Assembly (NCBI GenBank): GCA_963726615.1
Contig: CAVSCX010000011.1
Span: forward strand, 310,001-374,000
Direction: 5' to 3'
Origin: CAWDZK01 sp963726615
GTDB lineage: Bacteria > Actinomycetota > Actinomycetes > JACCUZ01
DNA: 64,000 bases
Within the stretch, counting starts at the first letter, position 1, and each line of letters starts with the position of its first letter. Both the position numbers and the translations under genes were made by a program. The notes beneath the pieces are model-generated. The model did not search any database, was not told the DNA's origin, and was given only the letters and a program-made list of their open reading frames with translations. Of the stretch, positions 36,036-44,741 are shown piece after piece.

Positions 36036-39010
36036 TGCGCCTGCACTCGATGGAGGTCACGGCCTTCGGGCCGTTCGCCGGCACCGAGACTGTCGACTTC
36101 GACGCCCTCGCCGACGCCGGCCTGTTCCTGTTCACCGGGGCCACCGGCGCGGGGAAGACCAGCATCCTGGACGCCGTCTGCTTCGCGCTCTACGGCCAGG
36201 TCCCGGGCGCCCGGGCAGCGACCCACGCGCTGCGCAGCGACCACGCGGCCGACGGTGTCGCACCCAGGGTCCGGCTCGAGGCCACCCTGCGCGGTCGCCG
36301 GCTCCGGCTGTCTCGCTCGGCCCAGTGGGAGCGTCCCCGACGGCGCGGGACCGGGACGGTCACCCAGCACGCGAGCGTGCTGCTCGAGGAGCTGGTGGGC
36401 ACGACCTGGACCAGCCTCTCGACCCGGCTGGACGAGACCGGCGAGCTCGTGGGCCGGTTGCTGGGGCTGAGGCTGGCCCAGTTCTGCCAGGTCGTGCTGC
36501 TGCCGCAGAACGAGTTCGCCGAGTTCCTCCGAGCCGATGCCGAGAAGCGTCGGGACCTGCTGGAAAGCCTGTTCGACACCCGTCGCTTCGCGGAGGTCGA
36601 ACGCTGGCTGGTCGCCGCCCGCAAGGGGGCCGCCCTCGACCTGGCGGCCGCCGACCGTCGCCTCGACCGGGTCCTGGCCCGGGCCGCGGAGGCCGCAGGT
36701 GAGGAGCGGCCCGAGGACGCTGCTGACGACGCCGCCGGCTGGGTCGGGCACCTTCTGGCCCGCGCCCGGGACGACCACGACGCTGCAGTCCCGGATGCCG
36801 AGCTCGCCGCCCGCCGCCACGACGCCGCCGCCGCACGGCTCGCCGATGCCACCCTCGAGGCGGAAGCACACCTGCGTCGCCGCACCCTGACCACCCGGCT
36901 CACGCACCTCGAGGCCGAGGCCGCGATGCAGTCCGTCGCGGCCACCGAGCTCGCGGCCGCGCGAGCGGTCGCGCCGCTGGTGCCGATGGTCACCGAGGTG
37001 GCCCGGCTGCAGGTCGAGCTCGACCAGGCCCGCTCCGCGGTGGCAGCCGTGGCCGCGGTCGTGGCCCGCGCCCTCCCGGCGACCGGCACGGACCACGGGG
37101 CGACCCCCTCGCCGCCCACCCTGGCGCTGCTGGCCCGCGACCAGCGGGCCGAGGCCGCAGGTCTGGCTGCGCTCACCCGGGACGAGGCGGAGGCCGATCG
37201 GCTCGCCGCGCAGGCCGACGACATCGAGCGCCGGGCCGTCGACCTGGACGCCCGGGCCCACGGGCTGCAGGCCCGGCTCGACTCGGCACCGGCTCGGCGC
37301 GCCGCGCTGGAGGCCGCGCGCGACGCGAGCGCCGCCGCCACCGCCGCGGTGCCGGGTGCCGAGGCCGCCCTGACGGCAGCCGAGGGACGGCTGGAGGCGG
37401 CCCGACGGCGCGACCGGCTGGCGGTCCGCCGCACCGACGCAGCCGACGCGGTCCGGGCCCGCACGGACGGCGCGCAGGCCGCCCGCGCCGAGTGGCTGCG
37501 CCTGCGGCAGGCCCGGCTGGACGGGATGGCAGCCGAGCTGGCCGGTGGGCTGCTTCCCGGCCGGCCGTGCGCCGTGTGCGGCAGCTCCGAGCACCCCGAG
37601 CCGGCGGAGCCCGGCTCCGACGCGGTCGGTCGGGATCAGGAGGAGGCGGCCGAGGCGGACGTCCGCAGCGCCGAGACGGACCTCGCCGGCGCACGCGCGC
37701 AGCTGGGCGCCGTCCACGCCGAGCTTGCCGCCGCGGCCGCGGCTGCGGGCGGTGACACCCCCAGCGCGCGGCTGGCCGAAGACCGCGCCACCGCCGCGAC
37801 GAGCCTGGCCCGGCTGCGGGAGTCGGCGGCTTCGGCCGGGCCCGACGCCGACGCCCTTGCGGAGCTCGGCGAGCAGCACGAGTCCTGGCTGCGCGAGCGG
37901 GTCGCCCTGGACGAGACCGCCCGGGGGTTGCGACAGCGGGCCGGGGACGAACGGGCCCGGCTGGCCGAGCTGCGGGCGCGCCTGGACGCCGCCCGCGGCG
38001 AGGACCCGACCGTCGCGGCCCGCGCCCTCCGGCTGGTCGGGGCCGCCGACGACCTCGAGGCCCTGAGCCGCCAGGCCGAGGCGGCCGAGCGCCTGGACGG
38101 CGAGGTGGCCCGGGCTCTGGCCCGCGCGCAGGACGCGGCCGGCGCTCGGGGGGTTGACTCGGTCGAGCGGGTGCTCCAGGACCACCGTGCCGAGCCCGAC
38201 CTCGCCCGGCTGGAGTCGGCCGTGCGCCGGCACGACGTCGAGCTCGCCGCCGTCCGGGACCAGCTCGCCGACCCCGCGCTCACGGCGCTGGACCGGGACG
38301 TCCCCCCCGACGTGGACGTGCTGCGCGCCGAGGCGGAGGCGGGTGACGCAGCCCGTGCCGCGGCGGTCGCCCGGCTCACCCTCGCCGAGACCCGGCTGGC
38401 AGCGCTGACCCGGCTGGACGCCGCGGTCGACCAGGTGCTGGCCGAGCGGACCCCGGTCGCAGCACGGCACGACACCGTCGACAGGCTGTCCCGGCTTGCC
38501 GAGGGCAAGAGCGCCGACAACAGGCTGCGCATGAGCCTCGCCGGCTACGTGCTGGCCGCGCGGCTGGAGCAGGTGGCGGCGGCTGCGAGCGACCGGCTGC
38601 TACGGATGTCGTCCGGCCGCTACCAGCTCGTCCATACCGCGCGCGGAGCCACCGGGCGGTCCCGCGGTGGCCTGCTCCTGCGGGTGCTCGACGCCTGGAC
38701 CGGCGTCGAGCGTGACCCGGCCACGCTCTCCGGCGGGGAGAGCTTCTGCGCGTCGCTCGCGCTCGCGCTCGGCCTCGCCGACGTCGTCACCGCAGAGGCC
38801 GGCGGCACCCTGCTGGAGACCCTGTTCGTCGACGAGGGCTTCGGCAGCCTCGACGACGAGGCGCTGGACGAGGTCATGGGTGTGCTGGACGGCCTTCGGG
38901 ACGGCGGCCGTACCGTGGGTGTGGTGAGCCACGTGGCCGACCTGCGACAGCGCGTGCCGGTGCAGCTGCGCGTGGTGAAGGGACGCGACGGCTCCCACGT
39001 GCGGCAGTGA
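36035..39010 (+). CDS. sbcC: Exonuclease SbcC (SMC-like ATPase)
   Basis: 991 residues. Walker A is LFTGATGAGKTSILDAV near residue 36. Long Ala/Arg/Glu-rich heptads make two coiled-coil arms around a zinc hook, CAVC in GRPCAVCGSSEHP near residue 510. The C-terminal half has TLSGGESFCASLALALGLAD and Walker B TLFVDEGFGSLDDEALDEVM. It partners SbcD as the ATP-driven clamp of the nuclease. It overlaps sbcD by one base and the next gene by 4 bases (GTGA), so it is translationally coupled. The high-GC heptads are Ala-rich, as in other actinobacterial SbcC. Confidence 0.95.
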   Translation: MRLHSMEVTAFGPFAGTETVDFDALADAGLFLFTGATGAGKTSILDAVCFALYGQVPGARAATHALRSDHAADGVAPRVRLEATLRGRRLRLSRSAQWERPRRRGTGTVTQHASVLLEELVGTTWTSLSTRLDETGELVGRLLGLRLAQFCQVVLLPQNEFAEFLRADAEKRRDLLESLFDTRRFAEVERWLVAARKGAALDLAAADRRLDRVLARAAEAAGEERPEDAADDAAGWVGHLLARARDDHDAAVPDAELAARRHDAAAARLADATLEAEAHLRRRTLTTRLTHLEAEAAMQSVAATELAAARAVAPLVPMVTEVARLQVELDQARSAVAAVAAVVARALPATGTDHGATPSPPTLALLARDQRAEAAGLAALTRDEAEADRLAAQADDIERRAVDLDARAHGLQARLDSAPARRAALEAARDASAAATAAVPGAEAALTAAEGRLEAARRRDRLAVRRTDAADAVRARTDGAQAARAEWLRLRQARLDGMAAELAGGLLPGRPCAVCGSSEHPEPAEPGSDAVGRDQEEAAEADVRSAETDLAGARAQLGAVHAELAAAAAAAGGDTPSARLAEDRATAATSLARLRESAASAGPDADALAELGEQHESWLRERVALDETARGLRQRAGDERARLAELRARLDAARGEDPTVAARALRLVGAADDLEALSRQAEAAERLDGEVARALARAQDAAGARGVDSVERVLQDHRAEPDLARLESAVRRHDVELAAVRDQLADPALTALDRDVPPDVDVLRAEAEAGDAARAAAVARLTLAETRLAALTRLDAAVDQVLAERTPVAARHDTVDRLSRLAEGKSADNRLRMSLAGYVLAARLEQVAAAASDRLLRMSSGRYQLVHTARGATGRSRGGLLLRVLDAWTGVERDPATLSGGESFCASLALALGLADVVTAEAGGTLLETLFVDEGFGSLDDEALDEVMGVLDGLRDGGRTVGVVSHVADLRQRVPVQLRVVKGRDGSHVRQ

Positions 39011-39534
39011 CAGCGCCCGGTGACACCACCCGCAGGCTGGCGGTCTTCGACCTCGACGGGGTGCTCGCCGACGTCGCCCACCGGCTGCACCACCTCGAGG
39101 GCGGCCGCAAGAACTGGGGTGCCTTCTTCGCCGCCGCCGACCGGGACACACCGCTGCCCGTCGGCCTGGAGCTGGCCAGGGAGCTGGCGGCAGAGCACGA
39201 CCTGGCGTACCTCACCGGTCGTCCCGAGAGCCTGCGGACAGTCACGCTGAGGTGGCTGCGGAGGCACGAGCTGCCCCCCGGCCCCCTGTGGATGCGCCCA
39301 CCGCGCGACTTCCGCCCGGCCCGGGTGATGAAGCTCGACGCCATCTCCCGGCTTGCCGGGCAGCGGCCGGTGGAGATCGTGGTCGACGACGACGCGGACG
39401 TGGTCGACGCGCTGCGCGCGGCCGGGTACGCCGTCCTGCACGCCACCTGGGCCGGTGGCCGTAGCCGGCGAGGGCGGCCCGAGCCGCACCAGGCGACGCT
39501 CTACGAGGCGCAGGAGACCGACGGCCGCACCTGA
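39007..39534 (+). CDS. HAD-type phosphatase, PNKP 3'-phosphatase-like
   Basis: 175 residues starting with the HAD motif I FDLDGVLADVAHRLHHLEGG and then KNWGAFFAAA, the layout of the polynucleotide 3'-phosphatase/HAD family; LAYLTGRPESLRTVTLRWL is motif II (Thr), and RVMKLDAI plus EIVVDDDADVVDALRAAGY supply motif III and IV Asp. GTG 39007 is inside the last codons of sbcC. Coupling to SbcCD suggests processing of DNA ends that carry 3' phosphates; that is inference from position and fold. Confidence 0.82.
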   Translation: MTAPGDTTRRLAVFDLDGVLADVAHRLHHLEGGRKNWGAFFAAADRDTPLPVGLELARELAAEHDLAYLTGRPESLRTVTLRWLRRHELPPGPLWMRPPRDFRPARVMKLDAISRLAGQRPVEIVVDDDADVVDALRAAGYAVLHATWAGGRSRRGRPEPHQATLYEAQETDGRT

Positions 39535-39686
39535 GCCGGCCGGCTCGGGCGGCGGCGCGCTCGGTGGGCATCCCGGACCAAGCCGGACGGCGACGGGATC
39601 CGAACCTGACCTGACAGCGAGCGACCGGCCCCCGCTCCGGGCCGCGTCGCGACAGGTCGACCGGTGATCTCGGGGAGGAGCGCGCC

Positions 39687-40313
39687 ATGGCGGCACCGAA
39701 GACGGATGACACGATGGCAGTCATGCCGTCCCTGCGCCGACTCCCGCGCGCCGCCCCCGAGCCTGGCCTCGAGACGCTGGACGGCCTGCTCGGCCGGGTG
39801 GCCAAGGGTGACTCTCCCGCCTTCGAGGTCCTCTACGACCGCGTCGCCAACTCGGTGTTCGGCGTCATCCGGCGCGTCCTGCGGGACCCGGCCCAGTCGG
39901 AGGAGGTGGCCCAGGAGGTGCTGCTCGAGGTGTGGCGGACCGCCACCAGGTTCGACGCGGGGCGCGGCAGCGCCACCACGTGGATCCACACCATGGCGCA
40001 CCGCCGCGCGATCGACAGGGTCCGGTCGGCGCAGGCGGCCCACGACCGTGAGGAGAAGGTGGCGTTGCGCGACCACGAGCCGCCGTACGACGTGGTGGCC
40101 GACCGCGTCGAGGCCCGGCTCGAGCAGCAGCAGGTCCGGCGCTGCCTGGAGGGACTGACCGGGCTCCAGCGCCAGTCGGTGACCCTGGCCTACTACGGGG
40201 GCAACACCTACCGCGAGGTGGCCGAGCTGCTCGACGTGCCGCTCGGCACCGTCAAGACCCGGATGCGAGACGGCCTGATCCGCCTGCGCGACTGTCTGGA
40301 GGTGACCGCGTGA
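39687..40313 (+). CDS. sigK: ECF sigma factor SigK-like
   Basis: 208 residues. Region 2 reads AFEVLYDRVANSVFGVIRRV through DPAQSEEVAQEVLLEVW and RGSATTWIHTMAHRRAIDRV; region 4 is LTGLQRQSVTLAYYGGNTYR, REVAELLDVPLGTVKTRMRDG. It directs RNA polymerase to a regulon, probably of the SigK type. ATG 39687 has GGGGAGGA 7 bases upstream. It is followed, with a 4-base overlap, by a zinc-binding anti-sigma gene, so it is held inactive until a membrane-side signal. Confidence 0.93.
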   Translation: MAAPKTDDTMAVMPSLRRLPRAAPEPGLETLDGLLGRVAKGDSPAFEVLYDRVANSVFGVIRRVLRDPAQSEEVAQEVLLEVWRTATRFDAGRGSATTWIHTMAHRRAIDRVRSAQAAHDREEKVALRDHEPPYDVVADRVEARLEQQQVRRCLEGLTGLQRQSVTLAYYGGNTYREVAELLDVPLGTVKTRMRDGLIRLRDCLEVTA

Positions 40314-41026
40314 GCGACCACGACCTCCACCTGCTCACGGGTGCCTACGCCGCCGACGCCCTCTCCCCCGCCGAGCGAAGCGCCTTCGAGGAGCACATCG
40401 CCACCTGTCCGGCCTGCCAGCAGGAGGTCGACGAGCTGTCGGCGACCGCCGCGCGACTTGCCGTGGCCGCCGCCGAGCCGGCACCGGCCGGGCTGCGGGA
40501 GCGCGTCCTCCGCGAGGCTTCGCGGACAAGGCAGCTGCCGCCGGCTGTCTCCGACCTGGACGCGCAGCGGGCCCGACGCGTCTGGTACCGGCAGCCCGCC
40601 GCTGCAGCAGCTGCGGTCCTGCTCGTGGTGGCCACCGGGCTGGGCGGGCTTGCCGCCCAGGAGCGGAGCCACGCCGAGGACGCCCGGCAGATGGCGGCGA
40701 AGGTCGTGGCCGTGGCGACCGACCCGGACAGGGTCGAGCAGACGGTCGCGGTCACGGGCGGCGGCACCGGCACCGTCGTCGCTGCCCGCGGGCTGGCCAT
40801 CTTCCACAGCGCCGACCTGCCCCGCCTGCCCGACGGTCGCGCCTACCAGCTCTGGCGCATCCGCGGTCAGGACTCGACGTCTGCCGGTGTCCTGGGCCGC
40901 GGCGGTGATCTGACCGGGTTGGTCCCGGACGTGGCGCCGGACGACGCCGTCGGGCTGACTGTCGAGCCGTCCTCCGGCTCAGACCAGCCGACCAGCGCGC
41001 CGGTGTTGCTGGTCGCGCTGGCCTGA
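40310..41026 (+). CDS. rskA: Anti-sigma factor RskA-like
   Basis: 238 residues. The cytosolic ZAS domain has His29, Cys33 and Cys36 (HIATCPAC). A single transmembrane helix lies near 95-114 (AAAAVLLVVATGLGGLA). The exported C-terminal domain (about 120-238) is the RskA beta-sandwich with LPDGRAYQLWRIRGQ. It binds SigK and releases it after regulated proteolysis. Start GTG 40310 overlaps the sigK stop by 4 bases. Its last 160 bases overlap the antisense 3' end of the PAP2 gene. Confidence 0.92.
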   Translation: MSDHDLHLLTGAYAADALSPAERSAFEEHIATCPACQQEVDELSATAARLAVAAAEPAPAGLRERVLREASRTRQLPPAVSDLDAQRARRVWYRQPAAAAAAVLLVVATGLGGLAAQERSHAEDARQMAAKVVAVATDPDRVEQTVAVTGGGTGTVVAARGLAIFHSADLPRLPDGRAYQLWRIRGQDSTSAGVLGRGGDLTGLVPDVAPDDAVGLTVEPSSGSDQPTSAPVLLVALA

Positions 41027-41862
41027 GCCGCGACTGGCACTGCCGGCCGCCCCGTGAGCCGGCGCCACACGCGCGAGGCCGGGACCATCTCGGGGCGCGG
41101 GGTCACCAGCAGGACGAGCCCGAGCAGGAGCGCGGCCACCACCGCGTCGACCCAGAAGTGGTTGGCGGTGACGACGACCACCAGGGTGGTCAGCACGGGG
41201 TGCGCCACCACGAGCCAGCGCCAGCGGCTGCGCGCCGTGCGCACGACCACGACGGCGATGAGCAGGGCCCACCCCACGTGCAGGCTCGGCATCGCGGCGA
41301 ACTGGTTCGCGACCGTGGCGGCACCGCCGGAGTACGCCGAAGGTCCGAACGTGGCCATCGTGTCGAGGAAGCCCAGGCTGAGGAGCATGCGCGGCGGCGC
41401 CAGCGGCATCGCGACGTGCAGCACCATCGCGAAACCCGTCAGGGTGATGATCAGCCGACGCGCCCATCGGTACTCGGGCGGCGGCCGGCGCAGCCAGCCC
41501 CACGCCAGGAACGCCAGCGTGACCGGGAAGTGCACCCCGACGTAGAACCAGTTCGCGGCCCTGAGCAGCACCGGCCACTGGAGGGCCCAGTCCTGCAGGG
41601 TCTCCTCGTCCGGCAGCTGCAGCAGCCGCTCGATGTCCCAGACCTGCCAGGCGTTGGCGATCGCCAGGTCGTCGTGGCCGGCGATGGCCAGCCGGCCCAG
41701 CCGGTAGACGAAGAACAGGGCGGTGAGCAGCAGGATCTCCCGGACCAGGCCGGGGCGGGCGTGCCGACGCGGCGGGCGTGCGGCGGCGACCTCCTCGCGC
41801 TCGTCCCCGCCGAGCGCCGCACAGGTGCGCACACGGGCGATGGTTTCATGAACCGCCGACAT
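40867..41862 (-). CDS. PAP2-family membrane phosphatase/inositol phosphotransferase-like
   Basis: 331 residues with about six transmembrane helices. Phosphatase-superfamily motifs: PLAPPRM in the first loop, MPSLHVGWALLIAV (conserved PSxH), and NHFWVDAVVAALLLG (HxxxD). The C-terminal 55 residues are low-complexity and run antisense into rskA for 160 bases, an unusual overlap. It acts on phosphorylated lipids or as a phospho-alcohol transferase on the outer membrane face. It follows the srsC-like flavoprotein with 48 bases between, so it may be the fourth gene of the phenolic-lipid operon; its C-tail may be dispensable. Confidence 0.83.
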   Translation of the reverse strand: MSAVHETIARVRTCAALGGDEREEVAAARPPRRHARPGLVREILLLTALFFVYRLGRLAIAGHDDLAIANAWQVWDIERLLQLPDEETLQDWALQWPVLLRAANWFYVGVHFPVTLAFLAWGWLRRPPPEYRWARRLIITLTGFAMVLHVAMPLAPPRMLLSLGFLDTMATFGPSAYSGGAATVANQFAAMPSLHVGWALLIAVVVVRTARSRWRWLVVAHPVLTTLVVVVTANHFWVDAVVAALLLGLVLLVTPRPEMVPASRVWRRLTGRPAVPVAAQASATSNTGALVGWSEPEDGSTVSPTASSGATSGTNPVRSPPRPRTPADVES

Positions 41863-41910
41863 TCGTCAGCCGACCCGGCGCGCCGCCCGGTCCGGGTCAG
41901 CGGGTTCACC

Positions 41911-42939
41911 TCAGGCCACGTGGTCGACCGCGAGCCCGAAGACGCGCGGAAGGGACGCTGCTGCGGGTACCAGCCGTCGCCGCAGCGCCGTCCGGTCGGC
42001 CACGGCCAGCAGTGCAGTCGCCGACCACCGGTACCGACGGGTCGCGGCTCGCCAGGCCGCGGGGTACCGGTCCGGCCGGTCCGCGGCGACTGCGGCAACG
42101 GCGGCTCGTGCCGTGGCCAGCCCGACCGCGATCCCCTCCCCGGTCAGCGCGTCGACGTAGCCCGCTGCGTCCCCGACCAGCAGCGCCCGACCGGCCCGCC
42201 GTCCGGCGGCCACCTGGTGCAGGGGGCCGGCGCCGCGGACGTCCGTGGCCGGGCTCGCGTCGCGCAGCCGGGCCTGCAGAGCAGGGAAGGCCGCCAGGAG
42301 CTCGTCGTACGGCGCCCGCCCCGCCTCACCCACGAGCAGGGCCACGCCGACCAGGCGGTCGGAGACCGGAGTGACGTAGGCCTCGGCGCGCTGGCCCCAG
42401 TAGACCTCGACGTGGTCCGACCACGGAGCCACCGCGAAGTGCCGGCGCAGCCCGAACCGGCGGCGTCCCGGAGCCGTCCGGTCCAGGCCCAGCGACCGCC
42501 GGACCGGCGAGTGCAGCCCGTCGGCGGCGAGCAGCCAGCCGGCCCGCAGTCCCCCAGCCGCGACACCGCCCGCGTCCTGGTGGACCGTCCCGACGGCTCC
42601 GCGGACCCGCTTGACACCGCAGGCGTCGGCGCGTGCGGCGAGCGCCGCGTGCAGAGCGGTGCGCCGGACCCCGAGGCCCGGGCCGGCGCGGAACGGGGAC
42701 GCCACCGAGCGGCCCGGCGCCAGGTACCGGATGCCGACGAACGGCAACCCGTCGGGGTCGACACCCAGCGCGGCGAGGTCGGCGACAGCAGCGGGCATGA
42801 GTCCCTCGCCGCAGGCCTTGTCCACCGGGTCCGGCCGCGGCTCGACGACGGCGACTGTCATGCCGGCGGCCCGCGCGTACAGCGCGGTGGCCAGGCCGAT
42901 CGGGCCGCCGCCCGCGACGAGAACGTCGACATCGTTCAT
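41911..42939 (-). CDS. srsC: FAD-dependent oxidoreductase, SrsC-like
   Basis: 342 residues, FAD-binding family of geranylgeranyl-reductase/monooxygenase type. The FAD motif is VLVAGGGPIGLATALYARAAG with the loop ACGEGLMPAAVADL; the pyrophosphate block GRALLVGDAAGYVDALTGEG is the GD motif. In S. griseus SrsC hydroxylates the alkylresorcinol to give a quinone, and the gene order here (type III PKS, methyltransferase, flavoprotein) is that of srsABC. ATG 42939 overlaps the methyltransferase stop by 4 bases. The specific reaction is inferred from the operon. Confidence 0.83.
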   Translation of the reverse strand: MNDVDVLVAGGGPIGLATALYARAAGMTVAVVEPRPDPVDKACGEGLMPAAVADLAALGVDPDGLPFVGIRYLAPGRSVASPFRAGPGLGVRRTALHAALAARADACGVKRVRGAVGTVHQDAGGVAAGGLRAGWLLAADGLHSPVRRSLGLDRTAPGRRRFGLRRHFAVAPWSDHVEVYWGQRAEAYVTPVSDRLVGVALLVGEAGRAPYDELLAAFPALQARLRDASPATDVRGAGPLHQVAAGRRAGRALLVGDAAGYVDALTGEGIAVGLATARAAVAAVAADRPDRYPAAWRAATRRYRWSATALLAVADRTALRRRLVPAAASLPRVFGLAVDHVA

Positions 42940-43472
42940 CCGCGGTTCTCCGCACCCGCGAGCACGGCGAGCGCGCGTTTCTCTGTGGCCACCCGCACCC
43001 GGAGCAGGACGGCGTTGGCCACGGTGAAGAGCAGTGCCGTCACCCACGCCGTGTGGACCAGCGGCAGCGCGACGCCCTCGACCACGACCGCGAGGTAGTT
43101 GGGGTGGCGCAGGTACCGGTAGGGACCGCGAGCGACGGCAGCGAGCCCGGGAACCACCACGACCCTGGTGCACCACTGCCGGCCGAGGGTCCCGATGCAC
43201 CACCAGCGCAGCCCCTGGGCCAGCAGCACCAGCGCGAGCATCGGCCAGCCCAGCACGGCGTGGAAAGGGCGGTCCAGGGCCACCACTTCCACGGTCGCCC
43301 CGACCAGGAGCCCGGAGTGCAGCAGCACCATCACGGGGTAGTGGCCGGCGCCGGACTCGACGCCACCGCGCGCCAGCGACCAGCGGCGGTTTCGCTGGCT
43401 CACGACGAGCTCGACGACCCGCTCGACACCCACCGCGAGGACGAGCGCGACGAACCAGCCCTGGCTGGTCAC
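42936..43472 (-). CDS. srsB: Isoprenylcysteine methyltransferase-family protein, SrsB-like
   Basis: 178-residue membrane methyltransferase with about four helices. The ICMT SAM region is GPYRYLRHPNYLAVVVEG and the following helix pair. Relatives include SrsB, which O-methylates phenolic lipids of S. griseus; the family name does not mean a prenylated protein substrate. GTG 43472 (VTSQGWFVAL) overlaps the PKS stop by 4 bases, and the stop overlaps the flavoprotein start, so all three are translationally coupled. Confidence 0.85.
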   Translation of the reverse strand: MTSQGWFVALVLAVGVERVVELVVSQRNRRWSLARGGVESGAGHYPVMVLLHSGLLVGATVEVVALDRPFHAVLGWPMLALVLLAQGLRWWCIGTLGRQWCTRVVVVPGLAAVARGPYRYLRHPNYLAVVVEGVALPLVHTAWVTALLFTVANAVLLRVRVATEKRALAVLAGAENRG

Positions 43473-44542
43473 CACCGCAGGAGCACCAGCTCGGCGCAGA
43501 AGCCCGGACCCATGGCGAGCAGCACGCCCGGCGATTCCGGCTCCGGTGCGGCCGCACCGGTCGCGGCCAGGGTGTCGGCGAAGACGTGCAGCACCGAGGA
43601 CGACGACAGGTTGCCGACCCGGGCCAGCGAGTCCCAGGTGCGGGCCAGGGCCCCGGCCGGCAGGTCCAGGGCCTTCTGCATGGCCTCGAGCACCTTGGGC
43701 CCGCCAGGGTGAGCGACCCAGGTGTCGATGTCCCCGGTCTTGAGGTCGTGGTCGCCGAGGAAGGCAGCCATGTCCTGGCCCAGGTTCTGCTCGACGACCT
43801 CCGCCACCCCGGCGCTCAGGACGATCCGGAAGCCGCTGCTCCCCACGTCCCAGCCCATGACACGCTCGGTGCCGGGATACATCCGGCTGCGGGAGCCCAC
43901 CACCCGCGGCCCCGGAAGGCCGAGCCGCTCGGCCCGGCGCTCCCCCACCATGACGACCGCCGCGGCGCCGTCGCCGAACAGCCCGCTGCCGACCAGGTTC
44001 GCGATCGACGCGTCGTCCCGCTGGACTGTCAACGAGCACAGCTCGACCGAGAGCAGCACCGCGACCGCGTCCGGGTCCCCGCGCAGGAAGTCGTGCAGCC
44101 GCGCCACACCTGCGGCGCCCGCGACGCAGCCGAGACCGAACACGGGCAGCCGCCGGACGTCCGGGCGCAGGCCGAGGACGGGCACCAGCCGGGCGTCGAG
44201 GCTGGGGGCCGCGATGCCCGTGACCGAGGTGGTCACCAGAAGGTCGACGTCGCCTGCGACGAGCCCCGCCGCTGCCAGCGCGTCCCGAACGGCCCGGGCG
44301 CCGAGCTCGGTCCCGGTCTCGATCCACGCGTCGTTGGCTGCCCCGAAACCGTCCAGGCCGGCATAGGCCTCGAGCGGCAGGGCGAGATGGCGGTGCCGCA
44401 CTCCGGTCGCCCGGTGCAGGCGGTCGAGCACGGCGCGGTCCGCGCCCGCTGGGAGCACGATCGCCGCGAACGCGTCGGTGATCTCCTCCTGGGCGTACCG
44501 GTGCTCCGGCAGTGCCGGAGCGACCGCGACGACCTGGCTCAC
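43469..44542 (-). CDS. srsA: Type III polyketide synthase, SrsA-like (alkylresorcinol type)
   Basis: 357-residue chalcone/stilbene synthase-fold enzyme. The catalytic triad is intact: Cys139 (FGLGCVAGAAG), His278 (TWVAHPGGPKV) and Asn311 (RVGNLSSSSV). The C-terminal GPGFCAELVLLRW is typical. It condenses a fatty acyl starter with malonyl-CoA units; downstream srsB- and srsC-like genes point to alkylresorcinols or alkylquinones in the envelope. GTG 44542 with AAGGGG upstream is preferred; a GTG at 44611 would extend it by 23 residues. An upstream inverted-repeat operator lies at 44618-44641. Confidence 0.9.
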   Translation of the reverse strand: MSQVVAVAPALPEHRYAQEEITDAFAAIVLPAGADRAVLDRLHRATGVRHRHLALPLEAYAGLDGFGAANDAWIETGTELGARAVRDALAAAGLVAGDVDLLVTTSVTGIAAPSLDARLVPVLGLRPDVRRLPVFGLGCVAGAAGVARLHDFLRGDPDAVAVLLSVELCSLTVQRDDASIANLVGSGLFGDGAAAVVMVGERRAERLGLPGPRVVGSRSRMYPGTERVMGWDVGSSGFRIVLSAGVAEVVEQNLGQDMAAFLGDHDLKTGDIDTWVAHPGGPKVLEAMQKALDLPAGALARTWDSLARVGNLSSSSVLHVFADTLAATGAAAPEPESPGVLLAMGPGFCAELVLLRW

Positions 44543-44617
44543 CTGCTCACCCCTTGCATTCGCACCGGTCCGCCCGTCCACATGCCGTGGTCCGTTCGGA
44601 CGCTTTCCCACAGTCGG

Positions 44618-44641
44618 CGTACGAACCCTTCAGTTGGTACG
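44618..44641. promoter_or_regulatory. 24-bp inverted repeat operator (CGTACGAAC/GTTGGTACG)
   Basis: Half-sites CGTACGAAC (44618-44626) and GTTGGTACG (44633-44641) flank a 6-base spacer and match as a palindrome with one mismatch. It lies about 80 bases upstream of the type III PKS start and 100 before the DUF5999 gene. Size and symmetry suit a TetR-family dimer. Confidence 0.5.
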
Positions 44642-44671
44642 GGTGGGACCGACACTAGAGGGCACGATGGA

Positions 44672-44687
44672 GGTGACCTGGGTCACA
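44672..44687. promoter_or_regulatory. CRP-like site (GGTGA-N6-TCACA)
   Basis: The 16-mer has the CRP/GlxR consensus TGTGA-N6-TCACA with one first-base change (G for T); the inner 14 bases GTGACC-TG-GGTCAC are a perfect palindrome. It lies 55 bases upstream of DUF5999 and about 130 from srsA. Confidence 0.55.
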
Positions 44688-44741
44688 GCGGGCACCCGCC
44701 CGGAAACCCGGTCGCGACCGGACCGACGAAAGCCGCAGACC

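Noticed and set aside
35762..38470. 902-codon minus-strand frame opposite sbcC
   Set aside because: Repetitive Gly/Arg/Gln composition produced by the sbcC heptad codons read in reverse.
44478..44741. N-terminally extended DUF5999 protein
   Set aside because: Family proteins begin at MC-x-HQP; the extension covers the operator sites and the PKS start region.
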